64,000 nucleotides of DNA from Microbacterium tenebrionis (lineage in GTDB: Bacteria; Actinomycetota; Actinomycetes; Actinomycetales; Microbacteriaceae), in NCBI RefSeq assembly GCF_903645325.1, contig NZ_CAHJXQ010000001.1, positions 558,001 to 622,000 of the forward strand, read 5' to 3'. The translations under genes and the position numbers were made by a program. Positions 52,785-60,248 of this stretch are shown here, piece by piece (within the stretch, counting starts at the first letter, position 1; each line of letters opens with the position of its first letter). The notes under the pieces are model-generated. The model had not been told where the DNA came from and did no database searches. It saw only the letters and a program-made list of their open reading frames with translations.

Positions 52785-53539
52785 TGCTTGCCGTCTCCGT
52801 CGAGATCGGGTGCGCGGTCGAACACCTCTGAGTCGAGCGTGAGCGCGCGGGCCTCCGCGGCATCCGTGTCGGGATCGCCGCCGGCGACGAGCTCCTTGCG
52901 CACCTTGCGGCGTTCCGAGAAGTAGTGCCACAGGGTGATGATCGCGGTGCCTCCGACGGCGGCGAGCAGGATGATGTCGATGTACTCGGTCACCAGGTGC
53001 GCCACGAAGGGGATGTACGCGATCAGGTAGCCGAGCATCGTCAGCCCGAATCCCCAGAGGATCGCCCCGATGAGGTTGTACAGGCTGTACTTCTTCCACG
53101 GCATGTGGCCGACGCCCGCGGCTACAGGCGCGAAGGTGCGCACGATCGGCACGAATCGGGCCAGGATCACGGTGAGCCCGCCGAAGCGCTCGAAGAACGC
53201 GTTCGTGCGCTCGACGTTCTTGCGGCTGAACAGGCCCGACTCCTTGCGCTCGAAGACCGCCGGTCCGCCCTTGTGGCCGATGAGATAGCCGACCTCGCCG
53301 CCGACGAAAGCGGCGAGGCCGATGAGCAGCGAGACGACCCAGATGTTCATGCCGAACACGTCGCTGGTGTGCGTCAGAAGGCCCGAGATCACCAGCAGCG
53401 TGTCGCCGGGCAGGAGGAAGCCGACCAGCAGCCCCGTCTCGGCGAACACGATGAAGCAGACCACGAGCAGCGCCCAGGGTCCGGCCGCTGCGATGATCAC
53501 CTCGGGGTCGAGCCAGGGGATGAGTGCGATCTGGTGCAT
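52781..53539 (-). CDS. DedA-family membrane protein
   Basis: SNARE-associated/DedA membrane protein, 252 residues; family members flip lipid carriers such as undecaprenyl phosphate. It has ETGLLVGFLLPGDTLL near residue 34, the conserved GEVGYLIGHKGG, and ARFVPIVRTFAPVAAGVGHM with the paired arginines. About five hydrophobic segments are present. ATG 53539 is preferred; the open frame upstream is not protein-like. It ends 4 nt inside ku on the opposite strand. Confidence 0.9.
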   Translation of the reverse strand: MHQIALIPWLDPEVIIAAAGPWALLVVCFIVFAETGLLVGFLLPGDTLLVISGLLTHTSDVFGMNIWVVSLLIGLAAFVGGEVGYLIGHKGGPAVFERKESGLFSRKNVERTNAFFERFGGLTVILARFVPIVRTFAPVAAGVGHMPWKKYSLYNLIGAILWGFGLTMLGYLIAYIPFVAHLVTEYIDIILLAAVGGTAIITLWHYFSERRKVRKELVAGGDPDTDAAEARALTLDSEVFDRAPDLDGDGKH

Positions 53540-53770
53540 GAGGTCCCGTCGTAGAAGAAGTCGTGCGGCGCTCAAGGGCTCTGGCCGAGCGGCCGAAGGC
53601 CGCTCCGCCCCCGGCCGAGGGGGTGCGGGGAGCATCATTCGTGATCCTGAGTTCGTCGTTTCGCGTGTGTTCGTCCGACGGTCAGAGCCTCGCTGGATCG
53701 AGTGTAGCGGCGACCTCCTGGGAAACCCGTAGGGAGGCTGGTCCCCGAGGATGGCGCGATCCCGGTCGCG

Positions 53771-53792
53771 TTCCATGTCCCGTTACACGGAA
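53771..53792. promoter_or_regulatory. Candidate IclR-family operator
   Basis: TTCCATGT and ACACGGAA form an inverted repeat (7 of 8 matches) with a 6-bp spacer, 53 bp upstream of the regulator start. The size and symmetry fit IclR-family sites. Confidence 0.45.
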
Positions 53793-53831
53793 TTTACTTG
53801 GGATGTGGTGGTGTAGTCGCGGGTTCTGTCC

Positions 53832-53837
53832 TATGGT
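53832..53837 (+). promoter_or_regulatory. -10 box of the IclR-led operon
   Basis: TATGGT, 7 nt before ATG 53845. Confidence 0.5.
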
Positions 53838-53844
53838 TGCCGAC

Positions 53845-54663
53845 ATGGAACAGCGTGCCACGTCGTATCACTCGCAGGGCCTCGTGCGTGCGATCCGCCT
53901 TCTCGGCGCCCTCGAAGAAGCCGATCGTCCCCTCAGCCTTGCGTCGCTGTCGACGAGCCTCGACCTGCCCAAGTCGACCTTGGTCCGCCTGCTCGCGATC
54001 CTGGAGGAGCACGACTACGTGTTCCGCGAGGGGACCCCGCCCACCTTCGGCATCGGCCACGCCGTCTTCGAGCTCTCCGAGTCCTATCGTCGTCAGGTCG
54101 ACGCCGACGCCCTCGCCTCGCCGTACCTGCGACGCGTCGCGGACGACACGGGCCTGACGGCCAACGTGGGGGTCCTTCAGGGCAGGTCCGTCCTCCACGT
54201 CTGCGTCGAGGAGCCCAGCCGCCCGCTGCGCTTCCGCTCCGCGAGCGGTTCGCTGGACCACGCATACTGCACGGGCCTCGGGAAGATGCTGCTCTCCGCC
54301 CTCGACCGCGACGCCGCGACCGCCCATCTGCCGGAGGAGCCGTTCACGGGGTACACGGACCACACGCTGACCAGCCGCGAGGCGCTCGATGCCGAGCTGG
54401 AGGCAGTGCGCGGGCGCGGCTTCAGCATCGATGACGAGGAACGAGATCCCGGTGTCACCTGCATCGCGGTGCCGATCGTCGCCGGATCGGTGAACGCGGC
54501 CGTCAGCGTTGCGGGCCCCTCGGCCGAGCTCGCCCCTGCCCGCCGCGCCGAACTGCTCGACGTCCTCCGGCGCAGCGCCGCCGAGCTCGCCGCGGACACA
54601 CGCTTCGTGTCCGCCCTGCGGCTGTCCCGTTCCGCGTCGACAAGAGAGGATGCGTCCCGATGA
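53845..54663 (+). CDS. IclR-family transcriptional regulator
   Basis: Local regulator of the following catabolic operon, 272 residues. The N-terminal winged helix-turn-helix (about 10-65) includes RAIRLLGALEE and LASLSTSLDLPKSTLVRLLAILEE. The C-terminal effector domain (about 80-255) has YCTGLGKMLLSAL and GVTCIAVPIV. ATG 53845 is preferred because of the -10 spacing; ATG 53833 is also in frame. It overlaps the first enzyme gene by 4 nt, so it is probably autoregulated with the operon. The effector should be a pathway intermediate. Confidence 0.9.
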   Translation: MEQRATSYHSQGLVRAIRLLGALEEADRPLSLASLSTSLDLPKSTLVRLLAILEEHDYVFREGTPPTFGIGHAVFELSESYRRQVDADALASPYLRRVADDTGLTANVGVLQGRSVLHVCVEEPSRPLRFRSASGSLDHAYCTGLGKMLLSALDRDAATAHLPEEPFTGYTDHTLTSREALDAELEAVRGRGFSIDDEERDPGVTCIAVPIVAGSVNAAVSVAGPSAELAPARRAELLDVLRRSAAELAADTRFVSALRLSRSASTREDASR

Positions 54664-55514
54664 TCGTCGATGTCCATACCCACAACCTGCAGCCCGAGCA
54701 CTGGGGCGAAGAGCATAAGAACAACTGGGAGCCGGCGTACGGTGAACCGTACCCTCGGATCTCGCCGCAGCAGTACGACGACGCCATGATCGAGGCTGGC
54801 GTCGACGTCGCCGTCGTGTTCGGGCTGGCGGCCAGCCGGGCCGGCGTGCACACCCCGAATGCGTTCGTGGCCGACTACTGCGCGCAGGTCACGACACCCA
54901 CGGTCGCCTTCACCGCGCTCGATCCGCTCGACGTCGACTGGCGCGACCAGGTCGAGGAGGCGGTGTCCCTCGGGTTCCGCGGCGTGAAGCTCTACCCGGT
55001 GCTGAGCCTCTTCGACCCGCTGTCGGAGGACTTCGACGACTTCTACCGGCTGTGCGTCTCCCACGGGCTCGTCGTGCTCTGGCACATGGGCGCCACACCG
55101 AGCCCTCAGGGCCGGCTGTCCGTGAGCCAGCCGCTCGTCGTTGAGGAGGTCGCGCGCCGGCATCCGGAGCTGACGCAGATCATGGCGCACATGGGCCATC
55201 CCTGGCAGCTCGAGACGATGGTCGTCCTGCGCAAGCACGCGCGGGTGTTCTCGGACGTCTCCGCATCGTGGACCCGTCCGATGGCGGGGTTCCAAGCCCT
55301 CGTCGCGGCGCAGGAGTGGTCGGTGGCCGGCAAGCTCCTCTTCGGCTCCGACTTCCCGCTCTGGCGCCCGAAGGACGCGATCGCCGGCCTGCGCAGGCTC
55401 GCGGAGCTCCGCGCCGGGAACCTCCCGTTCGTGCGGGAGGAGACGGTGGAGGGCATCATCAACCGCGACGCGCTGGAACTGCTCGGGATCCCGGACCCGC
55501 GCGGCCGCAGCTGA
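54660..55514 (+). CDS. Amidohydrolase (amidohydrolase-2 family)
   Basis: TIM-barrel metal hydrolase or decarboxylase, 284 residues. The metal site is visible: His6 and His8 in VDVHTHN, His in LWHMGATP, His in IMAHMGHPW and Asp in LFGSDFPLWRP. The GVKLYP strand is conserved. Members of this family hydrolyse lactones and amides or decarboxylate acids; the substrate here is unknown. Coupled to the IclR gene by an ATGA overlap. A 137-nt gap with two hairpins follows. Confidence 0.88.
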   Translation: MIVDVHTHNLQPEHWGEEHKNNWEPAYGEPYPRISPQQYDDAMIEAGVDVAVVFGLAASRAGVHTPNAFVADYCAQVTTPTVAFTALDPLDVDWRDQVEEAVSLGFRGVKLYPVLSLFDPLSEDFDDFYRLCVSHGLVVLWHMGATPSPQGRLSVSQPLVVEEVARRHPELTQIMAHMGHPWQLETMVVLRKHARVFSDVSASWTRPMAGFQALVAAQEWSVAGKLLFGSDFPLWRPKDAIAGLRRLAELRAGNLPFVREETVEGIINRDALELLGIPDPRGRS

Positions 55515-55560
55515 CGTCCGGCCGTCGACGCGGCTATTCGGAGGACGTCGTCGACACCGG

Positions 55561-55611
55561 CGGTCGGGGAGAGGACATCGACCCGACCGGTGCTCGGAGA
55601 CCCCGGGCACC
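55561..55611 (+). promoter_or_regulatory. Two adjacent hairpins upstream of the aminotransferase
   Basis: Hairpin 1: arms 55561-55568 and 55582-55589 (8 bp). Hairpin 2: arms 55589-55597 and 55603-55611 (9 bp with one G-U pair, 5-nt loop). Both lie between the amidohydrolase stop and the aminotransferase start; they could attenuate or stabilise the mRNA. Confidence 0.45.
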
Positions 55612-55651
55612 CCAACGATCTCGTATGCGCGAGAAGAAGGAGAGCAGGACA

Positions 55652-56959
55652 GTGGCACAGACAGCCTCGGAGATCACCGCCGAAGCGAGGGCCGTCATCC
55701 CCGGCGGCGTGAACTCCGCGACGCGCAACATCGGACAGCCGACGGGCTTCCGAACCGCATCGGGATCCCGCATCGTCGACTTCGACGGCAAGGAGTACAT
55801 CGACTATCACGCCGCATTCGGCGCCATCCTCCTCGGCCATCGGGACGAGCGTGTCTCTTCGGCGGTCGCGGCGGCGCTGGAGGACATCGACCTGGTCGGC
55901 CTCGGCGTCACCGAGCTGGAGCTCGAGGTGGCCCGGCTCACCGCGCGACTGATCCCGTCGGTGGAGATGTCGATCAGCACGATGAGCGGGACGGAGGCCA
56001 CGATGCAGGCCGTGCGCCTCGCCCGTGCGGTCACGGGGCGGAAGTTCCTCCTGAAGTTCCAGGGCTGCTTCCACGGATGGCACGACGCCGTCGCCCGCAA
56101 CGTCATCTCCAGCCCGGAGCGCGCCTACGCCGTCGACCCCCTCTCGTCCGGCATCCTCGACGACGCGCTCCAGTCGACGCTGGTGGCCGAGTTCAACGAT
56201 CTAGCCAGCGTCGAGGAGCTTTTCGCCGCCCACCCCGACCAGATCGCCGCCGTCATCCTCGAGCCGGTCCCGCATAACGTCGGAGCGCTGCTCCCCGACC
56301 AGGCGTTCCTGCAGGGACTGCGCGAGCTCACGCGCAAGGAGGGGAGCCTACTGATCTTCGACGAGGTCATCACCGGCTTCCGCCACGCCCCGGGCGGCTA
56401 CCAGGAGCTGTGCGGGATCACCCCCGATCTCACGAGCTACGGCAAGGCGATGGGCAACGGCCTAGCGGTCGCCGGCCTCGGCGGGAGCGCAGAGCTCATG
56501 TCCCGCTTCTCCTCCGCGGGGGGCGACGTGGTGCTCGCGGGGACGTTCAACGGGAACCCGGTTTCGATGGCAGCGGCGATCGCGACCATGACCGTGGCGA
56601 GCGACCCCGCGGTCGGACTGCACGCCCACACGTCCCGCCTGGGCGATCGGATGCGCGACGGCATGCGCGGGATCGTCAATCGACTCGGCATCCCGGCCGT
56701 GGTCACGGGCATCGGCTCCGTCTTCGTCACGTACTTCCTGGAGGGCGAGGTCAAGGGCTATCGCGACCTGCTACGCAACGACGACACCGCGTACGCGACG
56801 TTCCATCGGCGGATGACGGACGCGGGGCACATGATGTACCCGATGTCGCTGAAGCGGAACCACATCTCGCTAGCGCACACGGCCGAGGACATCGACAGCA
56901 CGCTGGAGGCGGCGGAGAGCGTGCTCGCGGGGATGCAGAAGGACGGTCTGCTCTCGTGA
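55652..56959 (+). CDS. Class III PLP aminotransferase (GSA-aminomutase-like)
   Basis: PLP enzyme of fold type I, 435 residues, close in pattern to glutamate-1-semialdehyde aminomutase. It has VIPGGVNSATRNIGQPTGF at the start, SGTEATMQAVRLAR, FDEVITGFRHAPGG and the PLP lysine Lys265 in SYGKAMGNG. The context argues against haem synthesis and for transamination or epimerisation of an amino compound. GTG 55652 is preferred, with GGAG about nine bases upstream; ATG 55625 is also in frame. It contains five CTA leucine codons, which I did not notice in the core operons. Confidence 0.88.
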   Translation: MAQTASEITAEARAVIPGGVNSATRNIGQPTGFRTASGSRIVDFDGKEYIDYHAAFGAILLGHRDERVSSAVAAALEDIDLVGLGVTELELEVARLTARLIPSVEMSISTMSGTEATMQAVRLARAVTGRKFLLKFQGCFHGWHDAVARNVISSPERAYAVDPLSSGILDDALQSTLVAEFNDLASVEELFAAHPDQIAAVILEPVPHNVGALLPDQAFLQGLRELTRKEGSLLIFDEVITGFRHAPGGYQELCGITPDLTSYGKAMGNGLAVAGLGGSAELMSRFSSAGGDVVLAGTFNGNPVSMAAAIATMTVASDPAVGLHAHTSRLGDRMRDGMRGIVNRLGIPAVVTGIGSVFVTYFLEGEVKGYRDLLRNDDTAYATFHRRMTDAGHMMYPMSLKRNHISLAHTAEDIDSTLEAAESVLAGMQKDGLLS

Positions 56960-57894
56960 CGGGGCGGCGGGTGCTCATCGTCGGCGCCGGTGCGATGGGA
57001 CGGATCCACGCCGCAGCCGTGCGCGCGGCGGGCGACGTCATCAACGCCGTCGTCGACGCCGACACCCGCCGCGCCCGGACGCTCGATCCCGGGGCGGAGC
57101 TCTTTCTCTCCGTGGCGGACGCCCTGTCCGCGGGGGGAGGGCTGGACGCCGCGGTGGTCGCGACCCCCTCCAGCGCCCATCTCGAGCAGGTGCGTGCGCT
57201 CGCGGAGGCGGGTGTGCCGGTGCTCGTCGAGAAGCCGCACCGCGTCCCCGGTGAGGACCCGTCGTCGCTCCTCGAGGCGGAGCGCAGGGGCGCACGCGTC
57301 TTCGTCGGCATGTCGACGCGGCACTGGCCTGGCATCGAGGCGGCTGCGGATGCCGTCCGGGCGGGAGAGCTCGGCGAGATCCTCGCCTACACCGACCGGA
57401 TGGCCTTCCGGCTGGCCGAGGAGAGTTTGCCGGCCTGGTACTTCGACGCGGCGGTCAGCGGCGGCGGCATCCTCGTGACGAACGGCGTGCATGCCCTGGA
57501 CCGCGTTCGCAGCATCCTGGGCGCTCCGACCATCGATGCGGCGGAGATGCGCCGCATCGTCGACAGGGGCGACGTCGAGGAGATGGCGGTCCTGCGCGGG
57601 ACGGTCGATCGGAGCGCCGTGCTGATCGAGTTGCTGTGGACCGGTTACCCGCCGCTGGGCGAGGGGCTCGTCATCAGCGGGACGAGGGGAGCGGCCTCGG
57701 TGCGGATGGACGGGAGCTGGTGCATCACGACCCAGGGGGGGGAGCGCAACGGACCGGCGATCGACCTGGACGTCACCCCGTTCCGGAGACAGTGGACGGC
57801 GTTCACGAACGCCGCCCCGGGCTTTTCGGTCCGCGACCTCGAGCCCACTCTCACCCTTATCGAGTCCATCTACAGGGAGCACAGCGATGACTGA
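56956..57894 (+). CDS. Gfo/Idh/MocA-family oxidoreductase
   Basis: NAD(P)-dependent dehydrogenase, 312 residues. The Rossmann motif VGAGAMGRIHAAAVR is at 9-23 and the EKP motif (VLVEKPHRVPGE) near 93. The C-terminal dimerisation and substrate domain includes GGGILVTNGVHALD, where the His is likely catalytic. The start is GTG 56956, overlapping the aminotransferase stop by 4 nt. Acting next to the aminotransferase, it could oxidise or reduce a hydroxy, keto or imino intermediate. Confidence 0.88.
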   Translation: MTGRRVLIVGAGAMGRIHAAAVRAAGDVINAVVDADTRRARTLDPGAELFLSVADALSAGGGLDAAVVATPSSAHLEQVRALAEAGVPVLVEKPHRVPGEDPSSLLEAERRGARVFVGMSTRHWPGIEAAADAVRAGELGEILAYTDRMAFRLAEESLPAWYFDAAVSGGGILVTNGVHALDRVRSILGAPTIDAAEMRRIVDRGDVEEMAVLRGTVDRSAVLIELLWTGYPPLGEGLVISGTRGAASVRMDGSWCITTQGGERNGPAIDLDVTPFRRQWTAFTNAAPGFSVRDLEPTLTLIESIYREHSDD

Positions 57895-59107
57895 CCTCAC
57901 CCTGCTTCTCTACCCGTGGGACGTGCAGGCCGCGGGGCCAGAGCGGATCGTCGCCGACGCCGCGGCGCTCGGTGTGACGCGCCTGCAGATCGCGACGGCG
58001 TATCACTCCGCAGAGATCATCGCTCCGCGCCGACGGACGGGTGTCTCGACGGTGGCTGAGGCGAACACCGTCCATCTCCCGTTGCCGCAGGGGACCTTCG
58101 GCGACCTCGCCATCCCCGCGTCACGAATCGCGACGACGGACCCCGACCTCTACCCGCGCCTGCGCACGTCCGCTGACGCCTCCGGCATCACGCTCGACGG
58201 CTGGACGGTCGCGCTCCACAACACCTCCCTCGCCACCGCGCGTCCCGATGCCGCCATCGAGAACTGCTTTGGCGACCGGTTCGTCCACGGCCTCTGCCCC
58301 GCCTCGCCCGCCGCGCGGCGTTACGCGGTTGAGCTCGTGGCAGGGGCCGCCGGCACGGGTCTCTTCGACCGGGTGATGGTGGAGAGCCTGTCCTACCTCC
58401 TGGTGGGACACGGACACCCCCACGAGCTGTGGGGCGCGAGGCTCGACGCCACGACGAGGTTTCTCCTCTCCCTCTGCTTCTGCGGGCACTGCCGGTCCGC
58501 CGCGGCGACGGCAGACATCGATGCCGACGAGGTGCGCGCCGCCGTCTGCGACCTGCTCGACCGGCTCTGGAACGCGGAGCACCCCCAGGGCCGTGACCCC
58601 GACACCGGCAACGAGATCACGTCGCTCCTTCTGGTGTGGCCGGACCTGGCGGCATACACGAGGATGCGAATGGACGTCGTGACGCGACTCGTCGTGGACG
58701 TCGCCGCCGCCGCCCGTGCGCGCGGGGCGAGGCTCGACCTCAGCGCTGCCGTCTGGGGCCGCCCCGCGCCGACCAACTGGACGGAGGGCGTCGACATCGC
58801 CCAGTCGCTGAGGACGGCCGACGGCTTCGTGCTGGAGAGTTACTTCCCCACGGCCGGGGAGGTGGCGGCGGAGATCGATCACGTCGACACGATCCGTCGG
58901 ATCACCCCCGGCGCGACGGCCGATCTCGCCGTGGCGATCACGCTGTGGCCGAGCCTCTCTCCCACACGCGACTCCTTCCGCGCGAAGGTCGATGCTGTCC
59001 GCGGTGCCGGCGTCGGGACGCTCACGCTCTACAACTACGGGACGGCTCCGGCTCCCAGCCTCGACTGGGTCAGGGACGCCGCCGAGATGATGGGAACGCT
59101 GCGATGA
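57887..59107 (+). CDS. Uncharacterised protein, possible TIM-barrel enzyme
   Basis: I do not recognise the family. The 406-residue protein has alternating strands and helices that suggest a TIM barrel: TLLLYPWDVQAAGPERI, LGVTRLQIATAYHS, then DGWTVALHNTS, and VGTLTLYNYGTAPA near the end. A CFCGHC motif near residue 196 and the His pairs HGHPHELW could bind metal. The start overlaps the dehydrogenase gene by 8 nt and the end overlaps the next gene by 4 nt, so it is an integral member of the pathway. It could act on a sugar- or amide-containing substrate; that is inference. Confidence 0.75.
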   Translation: MTDLTLLLYPWDVQAAGPERIVADAAALGVTRLQIATAYHSAEIIAPRRRTGVSTVAEANTVHLPLPQGTFGDLAIPASRIATTDPDLYPRLRTSADASGITLDGWTVALHNTSLATARPDAAIENCFGDRFVHGLCPASPAARRYAVELVAGAAGTGLFDRVMVESLSYLLVGHGHPHELWGARLDATTRFLLSLCFCGHCRSAAATADIDADEVRAAVCDLLDRLWNAEHPQGRDPDTGNEITSLLLVWPDLAAYTRMRMDVVTRLVVDVAAAARARGARLDLSAAVWGRPAPTNWTEGVDIAQSLRTADGFVLESYFPTAGEVAAEIDHVDTIRRITPGATADLAVAITLWPSLSPTRDSFRAKVDAVRGAGVGTLTLYNYGTAPAPSLDWVRDAAEMMGTLR

Positions 59108-60195
59108 CGACCCTCACCGACACGCCCGTGCTTGTCCTCGACGAACGGCGCATGCAGCGGAACATCGATGAGATGGCGGCGGCCGTCGCCGCCGCGGGCG
59201 TGAGCCTCCGTCCGCACTTCAAGACGTCCAAGATGATCGAGGTCGCCCGGCGGCAGCTCGCCGCCGGCGCGGTCGGGATGACCTGCGCGACCCTGGCCGA
59301 GGCGGGTGCGCTCCTCGACGCCGGCATCACCGACCTCTTCTGGGCGAATGCGCCGGCGACCGCGCACAAGGCGGCGGCTGTCGTCGCGGCGAACCGCCGT
59401 GGCCGCGTGATCGTCGGCGTCGATTCGCTGGCGCTCGGCGAGAACCTCAGCGCGGCGGCGCGCGCGGAAGGCGCGGTCGTCGAGGTCCGGCTCGAGGTCG
59501 ACACGGGTCTGCATCGCACCGGCGTCGCGCCCGAGGCCGCGGTCGAGCTCGCGCTGAGCCTCGCCGCGTTTCCCGGGATCGCCCTCGAAGGCGTCTACAT
59601 GCACGAGGGGCAACTCGCCTCGATCCGCGGAGACCGTGCCGAGGTCAAGGCGGCAGGACGATCCGCATCGCATATGCTCGTCGAGACCGCCGATGCGATC
59701 CGCGCCGCCGGTCTCCCCCTGTCGTCCGTGTCGGTCGGGTCGACGCCCGGGTGGGACTCCGCTCCATTCGTGCCGGGGGTGACGGAGGCCCGCGCCGGCA
59801 CCTACGTGTTCTTCGACGCGAACCAGTGGCGGCTGGGCTCTGCGCCGCTCGAGCGCACGGCGCTCCAACTGCACAGTACGGTTGTGAGCGGCCCCAGGGA
59901 CGGCGAGGTTGTGATCGACGCCGGCATCAAGGCACTGAGCTCCGATGGCTCGAACCGCGACGCCACGTTCGGCATCGTCGTCGACGAGTCGCGGACGCCG
60001 CAGCGGATCGTCTTCGACCGCGCCTACGAGGAGCACGGCATCCTGCGCGGACCCGACGCGACGACGCACGCGGTGGGGGACCGCGTGCGGATCGTCCCGA
60101 ACCATGCCTGCGGGATCGTCAACATGTGGAGCCGGGTCGTCGTCGTCGACGGGGACCGCGTCGTCGAAGAATGGCATCCCGTCGGCCGCTATTGA
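59104..60195 (+). CDS. D-threonine aldolase / D-serine dehydratase-like PLP enzyme
   Basis: Alanine-racemase-fold PLP protein with a C-terminal metal site, 363 residues. RPHFKTSKM at about 36-44 holds the PLP lysine (Lys40 by analogy). LEVDTGLHRTGV and SVGSTPGW are conserved, and PNHACG with His334 and Cys336 is the zinc/manganese site of D-threonine aldolases and D-serine dehydratases. Substrates are D-beta-hydroxy amino acids. This is the clearest hint that the cluster handles D-amino acids. Coupled to the previous gene by ATGA. Confidence 0.88.
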   Translation: MTTLTDTPVLVLDERRMQRNIDEMAAAVAAAGVSLRPHFKTSKMIEVARRQLAAGAVGMTCATLAEAGALLDAGITDLFWANAPATAHKAAAVVAANRRGRVIVGVDSLALGENLSAAARAEGAVVEVRLEVDTGLHRTGVAPEAAVELALSLAAFPGIALEGVYMHEGQLASIRGDRAEVKAAGRSASHMLVETADAIRAAGLPLSSVSVGSTPGWDSAPFVPGVTEARAGTYVFFDANQWRLGSAPLERTALQLHSTVVSGPRDGEVVIDAGIKALSSDGSNRDATFGIVVDESRTPQRIVFDRAYEEHGILRGPDATTHAVGDRVRIVPNHACGIVNMWSRVVVVDGDRVVEEWHPVGRY

Positions 60196-60248
60196 AACAG
60201 TGACGACGTCATACCCGATCGTCGTCAGCCACCAGAGAGGAAAGCCCG

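Larger units (their letters stand above)
53540..53844. promoter_or_regulatory. Divergent region between DedA gene and IclR gene
   Basis: A 305-nt stretch without a gene. It holds the DedA upstream region, an inverted repeat at 53771-53792 and TATGGT at 53832-53837. Nothing else was recognised. Confidence 0.55.

Noticed and set aside
51921-53099. An N-terminal extension of ligD opposite ku and the DedA gene
   Set aside because: The added residues are antisense-like and not related to LigD. A -10 box and the start of the polymerase domain both place the start at 51920.
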